In this document: positions 17,129 through 27,200 of the stretch, one piece after another
Position numbering within the stretch: the first letter of the stretch is position 1
Layout: each line of letters opens with the position of its first letter
From: Sphingomonas ginsengisoli An et al. 2013
GTDB lineage: Bacteria; Pseudomonadota; Alphaproteobacteria; Sphingomonadales; Sphingomonadaceae
Direction: 5' to 3'
Length of the DNA stretch: 64,000 nt
NCBI RefSeq assembly: GCF_009363895.1
Contig: NZ_CP045434.1
Location: 2,622,501-2,686,500 of the forward strand
Notes under the pieces: generated by a model
The model's database searches: none
What the model saw: the letters and a program-made list of their open reading frames with translations, nothing else
Told to the model about the DNA's origin: nothing
Made by a program: the position numbers and the translations under genes

Positions 17129-17551
17129 CTAGCCTTCGCGATGATAGGGGTGGTTGGCAAGGATCGAGGTGGCGCGGAACAGTTGCTCGGCGAGCATCGC
17201 CCGGGCGAGGAGGTGCGGCCAGGTCGCGGCGCCGAAACTGAGCAGCAGGTCGGCGCCTTCCCGCGCCGCATCGTCATGGCCGTCGGCGGCGCCGATCAGG
17301 AAGCGCGCCTCGCGCTTGCCGTCGTCGCGCCAGCGCTCAAGCTGTTTCGCCAGCGCCATCGATGACAGCGCGTGGCCCCGCTCGTCGAGCAGGACGGTGA
17401 CGCTGTTTGGCGGGGCGGGGGGGACGGTGCCGCCGCGGTCGGGCAATTCGCTCAGCCGCGTCGGCCAGGCGATCCGCTTCAGATAGCGGTCAACCAGCTC
17501 GGCTTCGGGCGAGCGGCCGATCTTGCCGCGCGCGATGAGGTGGAGCAGCAA
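17129..17551 (-). CDS. rlmH: 23S rRNA (pseudouridine1915-N3)-methyltransferase RlmH
   Basis: A 140-residue SPOUT methyltransferase that modifies helix 69 of 23S rRNA in finished 70S ribosomes. The knot region is visible: LDERGHALSSMALAKQLERW, then FLIGAADGHDD and SFGAATWPHLLARAMLAEQL, ending HPYHREG. Length is slightly below the usual 155. It lies 9 bp downstream of rsfS in the nadD-rsfS-rlmH order common in bacteria. Confidence 0.93.
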   Translation of the reverse strand: MLLHLIARGKIGRSPEAELVDRYLKRIAWPTRLSELPDRGGTVPPAPPNSVTVLLDERGHALSSMALAKQLERWRDDGKREARFLIGAADGHDDAAREGADLLLSFGAATWPHLLARAMLAEQLFRATSILANHPYHREG

Positions 17552-17560
17552 GGCGCGGCT

Positions 17561-17941
17561 TTACGCGCCGGCGGCCTGCTTCGGCTGCTCGTCCCCGAAG
17601 GCCCACATCCGCTCGAGATTGTAGAAGGTGCGGACCTCGGGGCGGAACAGGTGGACGATGACGTCGTCGGCGTCGATCAGCACCCAGTCGGCCGCGGGCA
17701 GCCCCTCGATCCGGACCGGGCGGCCATATTGCTGCTTGAGCTTGTCGGCGAGCTTGTTGGCCATCGACGCGACCTGGCGGGTCGAGCGGCCGCTGGCGAT
17801 CACCATGTGATCGGCGATGCTCGACTTGCCGGCCAGCGGGATGGTGACGACGTCCACCGCCTGGTCGTCGTCGAGCGACTCCAGAACGCTGCGGTGAAGT
17901 TCATCGACAGTCGGAACCGTCTTAACTTTGTCGTCGGCCAA
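17561..17941 (-). CDS. rsfS: ribosome silencing factor RsfS
   Basis: A 126-residue RsfS/Iojap protein, which binds ribosomal protein L14 and blocks subunit joining in slow growth. Family motifs: ADHMVIASGRSTRQVASMA, then GLPAADWVLIDADDVIVHLF and FYNLERMW. There is no in-frame ATG near the family start. TTG at 17941 is chosen because AGGAG sits about 6 bases before it and MADDKVKTVPTVDELH fits the family. This start lies 20 bp inside the end of nadD. Confidence 0.9.
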   Translation of the reverse strand: MADDKVKTVPTVDELHRSVLESLDDDQAVDVVTIPLAGKSSIADHMVIASGRSTRQVASMANKLADKLKQQYGRPVRIEGLPAADWVLIDADDVIVHLFRPEVRTFYNLERMWAFGDEQPKQAAGA

Positions 17942-18584
17942 GAAATCTCCTGTTGCTGGTCGCTGCTGGATGGTCGGCCTCACGGTGCTGCGCGCCGGAG
18001 GGGGTAAGAAGGTGCCAGTCGGGATGGCGCGCGCGAAGAGCGGTGGCGGAAGTCCTGTCGGGTGGAAGCGACAAGAAGACGATTGCCGGTGCACTCCATC
18101 GCGTCCAATGCGGCGCCTGGCTGCGGGGCCGGACGAAGCGCCGCAGCCAACCCATCGCGCGGTTCGCGCGGGCGTCGTCACCATAGCCGGGGCGGGAGAG
18201 GACGGCAATCGGCAGCATCGCGGCCAATCGTCGCCAATCCTTCCACTGGTGGAATTGCGCCACAGTGTCCTCGCCCATCAGCCAGACGAACCGGTCGCGC
18301 GGGTAACGGTGGAGCAGGGTCTTGAGCGTGTCGACGGTGTAGCGGGTGCCGATGCGGCGCTCGAAATCGCTGACGCGGATGATGCTCCGCCGGGCCATCG
18401 CGCGGGCCGAGGCGAAGCGCGCTTCATAAGGCGCCATGCCGGCGGCGGGCTTGAGCGGATTGCCGGGCGAGACCAGCCACCACACTTCGTCGAGCCCGAG
18501 CGCTTCGGCCGCAGCGAGGCTCATCCGGCGGTGGCCGCGGTGGGCGGGGTTGAAGCTGCCGCCGAGAAGACCGATCCGCCGCAT
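17922..18584 (-). CDS. nadD: nicotinate-nucleotide adenylyltransferase
   Basis: A 220-residue nucleotidyltransferase that makes deamido-NAD from nicotinate mononucleotide and ATP. It has the GGSFNPAHRGH signature at residues 8-18, WWLVSPGNPLKP in the substrate loop, GEDTVAQFHQWKDW, and an RTSATALR segment corresponding to the usual ISSTxIR. The tail is a little longer than usual and overlaps the rsfS start by 20 bp. First gene of the nadD-rsfS-rlmH-envC-ctpA run; the DUF3667 gene diverges 60 bp away. Confidence 0.93.
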   Translation of the reverse strand: MRRIGLLGGSFNPAHRGHRRMSLAAAEALGLDEVWWLVSPGNPLKPAAGMAPYEARFASARAMARRSIIRVSDFERRIGTRYTVDTLKTLLHRYPRDRFVWLMGEDTVAQFHQWKDWRRLAAMLPIAVLSRPGYGDDARANRAMGWLRRFVRPRSQAPHWTRWSAPAIVFLSLPPDRTSATALRARHPDWHLLTPSGAQHREADHPAATSNRRFLGRRQS

Positions 18585-18644
18585 GGACGCGAAGGGCTAG
18601 CAGCCTCGGCTCACCTCTGCCAATCTTGGGGCAGGGGAAGTGTG

Positions 18645-19628
18645 ATGAACGTCATCGATCCAGTGTCCGCCGAGCCGCCTGTCGAGCCGTTCGCCACCGC
18701 CGGCCGCTGCCTCAATTGCGCGGCGCCGCTGGCGGGGGACTATTGTTCGGCCTGCGGGCAGAAGTCGAAGCTGCCGCGGACGCTGCGCAGCTTCTTTGCC
18801 GACTTCCTCGCCGGCACGCTCAATTTCGAGGGGCGGCTGTGGCAGACCCTGCCGCTGCTGGTGTGGCGGCCGGGCGAGCTGACCCGGCGCTATGTCGACG
18901 GGCAGCGGGCGCGGTTCGTCTCGCCGATCGGGCTCTACCTGTTCACCGTCTTCCTGATGTTCGCGGTGCTGAATTTCTCGGGCACGCTCGGCGACCTGAC
19001 GATCGGGCAGGGGGTCAATGAGGCGATCGGCAACGACCAGCAGCAATTGCGCAAGCTGCAGGAGCAGCGCGATGCCTTGCAGCGGCAGGGCAAGGATGTC
19101 GCCAAGGTCGACGGGCAGATCGCCGAGACGGTGAAGAGCGTCCAGAGTTTGCAGAATGTTCGCGACGGCAAGTTCGAGACCAGCCTCGACGACAGCAAGC
19201 AGAGCCCCGAGTGGCTCAAGCAGACGGTGCAGAAGGTCGCCACCAACCCGCGCGAGGCGTCGGCGCACGTCCAGGACGCGGCGTCCAAATATAGCTGGCT
19301 GCTGATCCCCTTGAGCGTGCCGGTGCTGTGGCTGCTGTTTCCGCTGAGACGGCGGCACCTTTACGATCACACGGTGTTCGTCACCTATTCGCTGTCATTC
19401 ATGATGTTCCTGATCATCGTCGGCGGGCTGCTGGTGATGGCGGGCTTGAGCAATTGGGCGCCGTTCCTGGCGCTGATCCCGCCCATCCACATGTATCGCC
19501 AGATGAAGGGCGCCTACGGCCTCACCTGGTATGGCGCGCTGGCGCGGACGACGATGCTATTGTTCGGGGCGATCACCGTGCTGGTGATGTGGTTTATCAC
19601 CGTCGCCGCGCTGGGCGTGGTCGGCTGA
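18645..19628 (+). CDS. DUF3667 domain membrane protein with zinc ribbon
   Basis: A 327-residue protein whose N-terminus has a four-cysteine zinc ribbon (CLNCAAPLAGDYCSACGQ, about residues 23-40). This is followed by a helix hairpin, a membrane segment (PIGLYLFTVFLMFAVLNF), a soluble glutamine-rich coiled coil (about 125-185) and three more membrane helices near the end. DUF3667 proteins are of unknown function. ATG 18645 follows AGGGGAAG by about 6 bases; the preceding GTG at 18642 is in frame and could also be used. The long upstream open frame is antisense to nadD and is not real. Confidence 0.78.
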   Translation: MNVIDPVSAEPPVEPFATAGRCLNCAAPLAGDYCSACGQKSKLPRTLRSFFADFLAGTLNFEGRLWQTLPLLVWRPGELTRRYVDGQRARFVSPIGLYLFTVFLMFAVLNFSGTLGDLTIGQGVNEAIGNDQQQLRKLQEQRDALQRQGKDVAKVDGQIAETVKSVQSLQNVRDGKFETSLDDSKQSPEWLKQTVQKVATNPREASAHVQDAASKYSWLLIPLSVPVLWLLFPLRRRHLYDHTVFVTYSLSFMMFLIIVGGLLVMAGLSNWAPFLALIPPIHMYRQMKGAYGLTWYGALARTTMLLFGAITVLVMWFITVAALGVVG

Positions 19629-19635
19629 TCGCCGC

Positions 19636-20010
19636 TCAGCAGGGGTAGTTGCGCACCAGCACGACGTGCATCGCCTGCTTGATGTCGAGCCGCGCGAGTT
19701 CGGGCGCGGGGATGCGGTGGAGGCCGTCGAGCAGTTCCTGCGGCCCGAGGATCTTGCGGTTGGGCGGACAGTAAGTGAGCGGGCGGCCGGCGCGCTTGGC
19801 GGCGTCATGCTCGGCCTTGAGCTCGTCCCCGGCGGTTTCGGCCTGCGCCTGGAGGACTTTCAAGTCGCTTGAGAAGAGTGCGAGCGGGCCGCGCCGCCGC
19901 AGCGAATCCGCCTTGGCGAGGAAGATGGCGGCATTCATCCGCGGCGCCGCCCACGCCGGGGCGGCGAACCCGGCGATCAACAATGTCACGACGAGCAGAT
20001 GGCGACGCAC
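19636..20010 (-). CDS. small secreted protein, paralogue of the one at 20101
   Basis: 124 residues with a signal peptide (VRRHLLVVTLLIAGFAAPAWA) and a mature part containing FLAKADSLRRRGPLALF, KRAGRPLTYCPP, LDGLHRIPAPELARLDIKQAM and a terminal NYPC. The same landmarks occur in the same order in the next gene, so the two arose by duplication. Two conserved cysteines (YCP and YPC) could form a disulfide. GTG 20010 is chosen because GGAGAA precedes it and the signal peptide begins there; an upstream in-frame ATG at 20067 gives a non-signal leader. Function unknown. Confidence 0.68.
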   Translation of the reverse strand: MRRHLLVVTLLIAGFAAPAWAAPRMNAAIFLAKADSLRRRGPLALFSSDLKVLQAQAETAGDELKAEHDAAKRAGRPLTYCPPNRKILGPQELLDGLHRIPAPELARLDIKQAMHVVLVRNYPC

Positions 20011-20100
20011 CCATGCTTCTCCGACGGTTGATGCGCCTGAGAAGTGGGCGAATTCGCGCACACTCACAAGTCGTTACGACCATTTAATGGCCCGGCCAGC

Positions 20101-20478
20101 CTAGCGCGGGCAGGGATATTTCTTCTGCAGGATCTGCAGCATCGCCTGCTTGAGGCTGATGCGGGCGCGCTCACGGGCGGGAATCGCTTCGAGCCCGGAG
20201 AGAAATTCGTTCTGGCCGAGCTCGGCCTTTGGTTGGGGCGAGCAATATTGCTTGGGCCGGCCGGCCTTTTCGGCGGCGCGGCGGTCGGCGGCGATCGACT
20301 GGCCGGCGGCGATGGCCTCGGCCTTGAGCTTGCCGATGTCGCCATCGAACAGCGCCAGCGGGCCCTTGCTCTTGAGCCGGCTGGCGCGGTCGAGGAAATT
20401 CTGCGCGGTGCCGGGCGCTGCGGCCAGCGCGGGCGCGGCCATGGACAGCATCAGCAACGCGGCAATCGGTCGACGCAT
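20101..20478 (-). CDS. small secreted protein, paralogue of the one at 19636
   Basis: 125 residues: signal peptide MRRPIAALLMLSMAAPALA, then FLDRASRLKSKGPLALF, EKAGRPKQYCSP, LSGLEAIPARERARISLKQAM and YPCPR. It shares the GPLALF, AGRP-YC-P, IPA-E-AR, KQAM and YPC landmarks with its neighbour. The ATG at 20478 lies 8 bases after an AGGGG that belongs to the 3' arm of the terminator hairpin at 20482-20516. I do not recognise a characterised family. Confidence 0.68.
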   Translation of the reverse strand: MRRPIAALLMLSMAAPALAAAPGTAQNFLDRASRLKSKGPLALFDGDIGKLKAEAIAAGQSIAADRRAAEKAGRPKQYCSPQPKAELGQNEFLSGLEAIPARERARISLKQAMLQILQKKYPCPR

Positions 20479-20481
20479 ACG

Positions 20482-20516
20482 AAAAACCCCTTCTCCAGTT
20501 GATCCGGAGAAGGGGT
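20482..20516 (-). terminator. intrinsic terminator after ftsH, overlapping the next gene's ribosome binding site
   Basis: Perfect 10-bp stem CCCCTTCTCC (20487-20496) / GGAGAAGGGG (20506-20515) with a 9-base loop, followed on the minus strand by five T residues (20486-20482). It lies about 30 bp beyond the ftsH stop. Its downstream arm, read as mRNA, is GGAGAAGGGG and sits 8 bases before the ATG of the small secreted protein at 20478. Confidence 0.85.
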
Positions 20517-20547
20517 CTTTGCCGTGAACCACGAGTGAATGCGAGGC

Positions 20548-22500
<1,953 letters not shown>

Positions 22501-22660
22501 GAGCGACGTGTCACTTCCCAAAAGGTTCGGGTGAATATGTAGGCTCTCACCCCTTACATGCAATGCAACGCATCCGACTCGGTCTGTCGAGGCTCTTGCA
22601 CGGTTTGTCCCGCTTTGCGGCAGGGCCGGGGAGTCAAGCAACCATTCAGCAGCTAACACT

Positions 22661-23563
22661 ATGATGGAACGAGATTTCCAACTCGTTGCCAAACTGATGG
22701 AGTGGCGATTGCGCCGGATTGCTGCCCTCTTCGCGGTCCTCACCCTGTGGTTCGCGGCCCCCGCGGCGGCCGCCACCGCGCCCGAACTGGCGGGGCTCGA
22801 GAGCCAGCTGCGGGCGCTGGTCGCCAGCCGGCCGGGGGACATTGGCGTCGCCGCGCTCGACCTCGACAGCGGCAAGATGGTCTCGATCCACGGCGACAAG
22901 GCCTATCCGATGGCCTCGACCGTCAAGGTCGCCGTCGCTGCCGCCTACCTGAGCCAGGTCGACCATGGCCGGCGCTCGCTCGACGACAAGATCGGCACGC
23001 TGAGCGCGAAGACGCTGATGGAAGCGATGCTCATCCACAGCAACAATGTCGCGACCGATATCCTCATCCGCAATTTGGGCGGGCCGCGGGTGGTGCAGGA
23101 GTGGATCGACTTCCACCGGCTGAGCGGCATCCGGGTCAACCGGACGATCGCCCAGTTGCTCGCGTCGCCCCGCGACCTGTTCGACATCCGCGACAGCGCG
23201 ACGCCCGAGGCGATGGTCACTTTGCTCCGCCAGATCGACCGCGGCAACGTGCTGACACCGCAGAGCCGGGTCTTTCTCTTGAGCGTCATGCGGCGTTGCG
23301 CGACCGGTTCGAACCGGATCCGCGGCCTGCTCGACCCGACCGTGCTGGTCGAGCACAAGACGGGGACGCTGACCGGCCTGACCTCGGACGTCGGCTTCAT
23401 CACCATGCCCGATGGCCGCCGCGTTGCGCTCGCGCTGTTCGCGCGGGGCGGGAGCGACCGGCCCAACTCGATCGCGCAGGCGGCGCGGACGATCTACAAC
23501 GGATTCCTGCGCGTCCTGCCCGATCCCTTGAGCCCGCTCGCGTCGGGCTTCGGCGGGCGCTGA
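22661..23563 (+). CDS. class A beta-lactamase-like serine hydrolase, exported
   Basis: A 300-residue exported protein with a signal peptide around residues 13-37 (the true start may be ATG 22697). Penicillin-binding-fold motifs: SxxK as STVK at 86-89, SxN as SNN at 127-129 and KTG at 233-235. The omega-loop ExxLN carrying the deacylating glutamate of true class A enzymes is not visible; the region reads [12 protein letters not shown]. So beta-lactam hydrolysis is uncertain. It may be a DD-peptidase-like or other acyl-serine hydrolase. It is convergent with the PilZ gene and divergent from ftsH. Confidence 0.83.
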   Translation: MMERDFQLVAKLMEWRLRRIAALFAVLTLWFAAPAAAATAPELAGLESQLRALVASRPGDIGVAALDLDSGKMVSIHGDKAYPMASTVKVAVAAAYLSQVDHGRRSLDDKIGTLSAKTLMEAMLIHSNNVATDILIRNLGGPRVVQEWIDFHRLSGIRVNRTIAQLLASPRDLFDIRDSATPEAMVTLLRQIDRGNVLTPQSRVFLLSVMRRCATGSNRIRGLLDPTVLVEHKTGTLTGLTSDVGFITMPDGRRVALALFARGGSDRPNSIAQAARTIYNGFLRVLPDPLSPLASGFGGR

Positions 23564-23571
23564 GCCAAGGC

Positions 23572-24168
23572 TCAGCCGAGTAGAGCGCTGCGGACGGCCA
23601 GGCGCAGGTCGCCCAGCCTCAGCACGCCGCCTTCCTCACCCAGTGCGCCGAGCAGTTGGACCACGAGGTCGAGCTGCTGGAGCTGGCGACCGCACCGGGC
23701 CACCACCAGATTGTCGCCGGCGAGCTGATCGGCAAGTTCGGTCAGTAGCCGTTGCGCGAGGCGGAGATCGTCGCCGGCCGCGGGCCGGGCGGCCTCGCTC
23801 GGCCAGGCGACCGGCGCGTCGCGGCTGCGCAGCGCGGCGATGAGGCCGTCGACCCGTGCCTGACCGCGATTGGCGGGCGCGGCGTTCCAGCCTTTGACGT
23901 CGATGGGCTGGTCGAGCTGGAGCCCGCTGCGCCCGGCATGGGTCCAGGCGGCGCGGCCGGTGACCCGTAGCTGCCCGCGCGACAAAGCGACCAGTTGGCC
24001 CGGCGGCGGCAGCGTCGCTCCTTCGATCATCGCGCCGTGTGCGCTCAAATTGCGGATGCGGACCACGCTCTCCGCGCCATCCCAGCGCAGCATGGCGGCG
24101 AGATACAGATGCGTGCGCTCCGCCACCCGGCGCTGGGCTTCGCCGCTACTGTCCACCGATCCGCTCAT
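23572..24168 (-). CDS. PilZ domain protein
   Basis: 198 residues with an N-terminal PilZ domain (about 12-95): the arginine-rich RRVAERTHLYLAAMLRW, then NLSAHGAMIEG as the (D/N)xSxxG motif, and SGLQLDQPID. PilZ domains bind cyclic di-GMP. The C-terminal half (about 100-198) is helical and leucine-rich and has no family I recognise. It is divergent from the chemoreceptor gene and may share its control region, so a link to motility or surface behaviour is plausible but unproven. Confidence 0.78.
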   Translation of the reverse strand: MSGSVDSSGEAQRRVAERTHLYLAAMLRWDGAESVVRIRNLSAHGAMIEGATLPPPGQLVALSRGQLRVTGRAAWTHAGRSGLQLDQPIDVKGWNAAPANRGQARVDGLIAALRSRDAPVAWPSEAARPAAGDDLRLAQRLLTELADQLAGDNLVVARCGRQLQQLDLVVQLLGALGEEGGVLRLGDLRLAVRSALLG

Positions 24169-24336
24169 CGGCGTGGGCTTGCGGGAACAAGGTGAAGGAG
24201 GGTTCGCCGATCGGTCCGAAGTGGAGCCTAGTCGACCGCCCGATTGGCCGGTCCGGACCGCCGCGGGCGAAGTCTTCCTATGATGCCTCGTGGATCAAAG
24301 GGCGGCGCCGTGGGCGCGCCAAGCGGGAGCATTGCC

Positions 24337-26211
24337 GTGCAGAAGTGGCTCGAGAACACCAGGATCACCGTCAAGGTCATGTCCGCGATCGTCGTGCTCG
24401 GCGCGCTCGCGATCGGGATCTCGGCCTATTTCGCGTACCGGACCCGCGAGACCAACGCCCATTATGCGCGGCTGACCAAGGTCGATTTCCCGACCACGAT
24501 CAGCCTGGTGCGGGGCAACCGCTACGTCAGCGAGATGGTCCAGGAAGGCTATGCCGCCGCCATCTACACCGACCGGGCCGCGAGCGCGGAATCGATCGCC
24601 AACATCAGCGAGAACCGCGATGCCGCGGAGGCCTCGCTGCGCAAGGCGGCGAATGACGACCCGGCGGTGGCGAGCCACGTGGCGATGCTGGTCGGGCGGA
24701 TCGATGCCATCGCGGAGCGCCTGAAGGGCGGCGTCGAGGCCTATCGCTCGGGCGATCAGGCGGGGGGCATCCGGCGCCTGGCGCAGGGCGACGAGATGAA
24801 CCACGAACTGACCAAGGAGATGGTCGCCTTCAACAACCGGCGGCTGGACGATGCCGCGGCTGAGACGACCGCGATCGCCGACCGGAGCGAGAGCGCCAAC
24901 AATTGGGCGCTCGCTTTGTCGGTGCTGCTGACGGGCCTGTGCGGCGGGATCGCTTATTATGTCGCGCGCAACGGGGTGGTCCGGCCGGTGCTCAATATGA
25001 GCCGCAACATGAAGCGGCTGGCCGGGGGCGACAACGACTTCGAGGTCCCCTGCGCGCTTCGCCGCGACGAGTTCGGACGGATGGGCGAGGCGTTGCTGGT
25101 GTTCCGCGACGCCTCGCGCGAGCAGATCCGGCTGCAGGCGGCGAAGGATGCGGCCGACCAGGACCAAAGGCTGGTCGTTGCGACGCTGAGCAAGAGCCTC
25201 GACCGGCTGGCGCATGGCGACCTGACCGTCACCGTCGATGCCCAATTCTCGGGCGAGAATGCCGCGCTCAAGACCAATTTCAACGAGGCGGTCGGCCAGT
25301 TGCGCGAGCTGATCGGCTCGGTGGTGACCTCGGCCGAGCAGCTGCGCACCGGGTCGATCGAGATCGCCCAGGCGAGCGAGGATTTGGCGCGGCGGACCGA
25401 GAGCAATGCGGCGTCGCTCGAGCAGACCGCGGCGGGTGTCGGGCAGATGGACGGACGGCTGAAGGCGACCGCCAGCGCGGCGCGCGACACGGTGGCGCGC
25501 GCCGACCAGACCAAGGTGACGGTGGCGAGCGGGCGCTCGGTCGCGGACGAGGCGGTCCAGGCGATGGGCCGCGTCAGCGACAGCGCCAAGGGCATCGACA
25601 GCGTGATCGAGGGCTTGGACAAGATCGCCTTCCAGACCCGCGTTCTGGCGATGAACGCGGCGGTGGAAGCCGGCCGCGCGGGCGAGGCGGGCCGCGGCTT
25701 CGCGGTGGTCGCCGACCTTGTCAGCGCGCTGGCGATGCGGGCCGAGGAAGAGGCCAAGCGCGCTCGCGATCAGCTCACTGTCACCCAGGCCGACGTGGTG
25801 ACGGCGGTGGAAGCGGTCGAAAAGGTCGACGGTGCGCTCGCGAACATCTCGGGCGACGTCGAGCAGGTCCACAGCCTGCTCGCCACCATCGCCAGCGACA
25901 ATCAGGCGCAAGCCGGCGCGATCACCGAGATCAACAGCGCGGTCGCCAGCATGGATCAGGCGACCCAGCAGAATGCGGCGATGGTCGAGGAGACCTCGGC
26001 GGCGGCGCGCAACCTGCTTGCGGAAGTCAACGCGCTGACCGAGCAGGCCGGGCGGTTTACGACAGGGGCGGCAAATGCTGCGCCCAAGCCGCCGAAGCTG
26101 CCGCGCGCGGGCAAGGAGGGGGCCTACCGTTCGCCGGTGAGGGCGCTACCCGCCGACGCCATCGCTGCCTTAACCCCGCCTGCCGGCGACGACGACTGGC
26201 GCGAATTCTAG
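24337..26211 (+). CDS. methyl-accepting chemotaxis protein with CheR/CheB tether
   Basis: About 624 residues: first membrane helix about 12-33, periplasmic four-helix sensor to about 190, second helix about 190-212, a HAMP domain and a linker HAMP-like repeat, then the signalling coiled coil. Its tip reads KIAFQTRVLAMNAAVEAGRAGEAGRGFAVVA, which is highly conserved (quoted here in two parts: KIAFQTRVLAMNAAVEAG and RAGEAGRGFAVVA). The last five residues DWREF fit the xWxxF pentapeptide that binds CheR and CheB. GTG 24337 is chosen because GGGAG lies 8 bases upstream; in-frame ATGs at 24280/24283 are alternatives. The stop overlaps the tilS stop by 4 bp. No che genes are near. Confidence 0.88.
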   Translation: MQKWLENTRITVKVMSAIVVLGALAIGISAYFAYRTRETNAHYARLTKVDFPTTISLVRGNRYVSEMVQEGYAAAIYTDRAASAESIANISENRDAAEASLRKAANDDPAVASHVAMLVGRIDAIAERLKGGVEAYRSGDQAGGIRRLAQGDEMNHELTKEMVAFNNRRLDDAAAETTAIADRSESANNWALALSVLLTGLCGGIAYYVARNGVVRPVLNMSRNMKRLAGGDNDFEVPCALRRDEFGRMGEALLVFRDASREQIRLQAAKDAADQDQRLVVATLSKSLDRLAHGDLTVTVDAQFSGENAALKTNFNEAVGQLRELIGSVVTSAEQLRTGSIEIAQASEDLARRTESNAASLEQTAAGVGQMDGRLKATASAARDTVARADQTKVTVASGRSVADEAVQAMGRVSDSAKGIDSVIEGLDKIAFQTRVLAMNAAVEAGRAGEAGRGFAVVADLVSALAMRAEEEAKRARDQLTVTQADVVTAVEAVEKVDGALANISGDVEQVHSLLATIASDNQAQAGAITEINSAVASMDQATQQNAAMVEETSAAARNLLAEVNALTEQAGRFTTGAANAAPKPPKLPRAGKEGAYRSPVRALPADAIAALTPPAGDDDWREF

Positions 26212-27200
26212 GGGCGACGCGGGGGCGCGGGGGCGAAGTGCCACTGTCCCCCGCGCGGGCGGATGACGACGCCGCCGAGCGTCGCCACTCGCCCGGCTTG
26301 GAGCAGGAGTAGAGCGCGGTCGAGCCGGTCGCCCCGAACGGGTGGGCCGGTCGGCCGCAGTCGCTCGATCAGCCGCAGCGCGAGGCGGCGCCGGAGTTCG
26401 GCCGGGACGTCGGCGAGATCGATCGCCCAGCCGTCGCCGGTCTGCTGGCCGCGTTCGGCGAGAAGGCGGTCCGCGCTCCAGTCGAGCGCTTCGGTGGCCT
26501 GGCGCAGATGGTCCGCGCTGGCGCCGAGCCGGCGGCGGTCGGGCCAGGCGGGGGAGGCGGCCAGCCATGCGCGCGCGCCGGTCCGGTCGTGCGCCGGGTC
26601 GCGGTTGGCGGGGTCGTCGACTGTTTCGACGCCAGCGACGGTGACGATTGCGGCAAGCTCGGCGCGGCGCCAGTCGAGCAGCGGGCGGACGAGATGGAGT
26701 TCGGGACCATCGTCGGTCGCGACCGTCGCTTGCGGCCGCACCCCGGCGAGCCCGCCGACACCGGCGCCGCGGTGGAGCCGCATCAGCAGCGTCTCGGCCT
26801 GGTCGTCGAGGTGGTGGGCGGTGGCGACGACGGTGAGCTTATTGGCCGCCGCCCAGCGCGCCAGGGCGGCATATCGCGCGGCGCGGGCGCGGGCCTGGCG
26901 GCTGGCGGCCGGTGGCTGCCAGTCGAGCGTCAGGATGTCGTGTGCGACGCCCAGTTGCGCGCAGAGTAGGGCGACGTGGCTCGCATCATTTGCACTGTCG
27001 GCCCGAAAGCGGTGGTCGACCGTCGCCGCCATGACCCGGCCCGGACAAGCGGCGGCGGCGAGCAGCAGCAGGGCGGTGCTGTCGGGGCCACCGGACACCG
27101 CGACGCCCACGCGGACAGTCGTGCTTTCATGGTCGCCGATCAGTGCCGCGAGCGAGCGGCGGACGCGCTCGACCGAGCGCTCGTCGGGTCTTAGCGGCAC
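26208..27200 (-). CDS. tilS: tRNA(Ile)-lysidine synthetase TilS
   Basis: A 330-residue N-type ATP pyrophosphatase that converts the wobble cytidine of tRNA-Ile(CAU) to lysidine. The PP-loop SGGPDS is at 36-41, followed by TVDHRFRADSANDASHVALLC and TAHHLDDQAETLLMRL (quoted in segments of the conserved core). The GTG at 27200 is the only plausible start that leaves the PP-loop at its usual place; it overlaps the cpoB stop by 10 bp. In many sphingomonads ftsH follows directly; here three other genes lie between. Confidence 0.88.
   Translation of the reverse strand: MPLRPDERSVERVRRSLAALIGDHESTTVRVGVAVSGGPDSTALLLLAAAACPGRVMAATVDHRFRADSANDASHVALLCAQLGVAHDILTLDWQPPAASRQARARAARYAALARWAAANKLTVVATAHHLDDQAETLLMRLHRGAGVGGLAGVRPQATVATDDGPELHLVRPLLDWRRAELAAIVTVAGVETVDDPANRDPAHDRTGARAWLAASPAWPDRRRLGASADHLRQATEALDWSADRLLAERGQQTGDGWAIDLADVPAELRRRLALRLIERLRPTGPPVRGDRLDRALLLLQAGRVATLGGVVIRPRGGQWHFAPAPPRRP

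Noticed and set aside
24295..25911. Long minus-strand open frame over the chemoreceptor
   Set aside because: Antisense to an unmistakable chemoreceptor; composition is that of a high-GC shadow.
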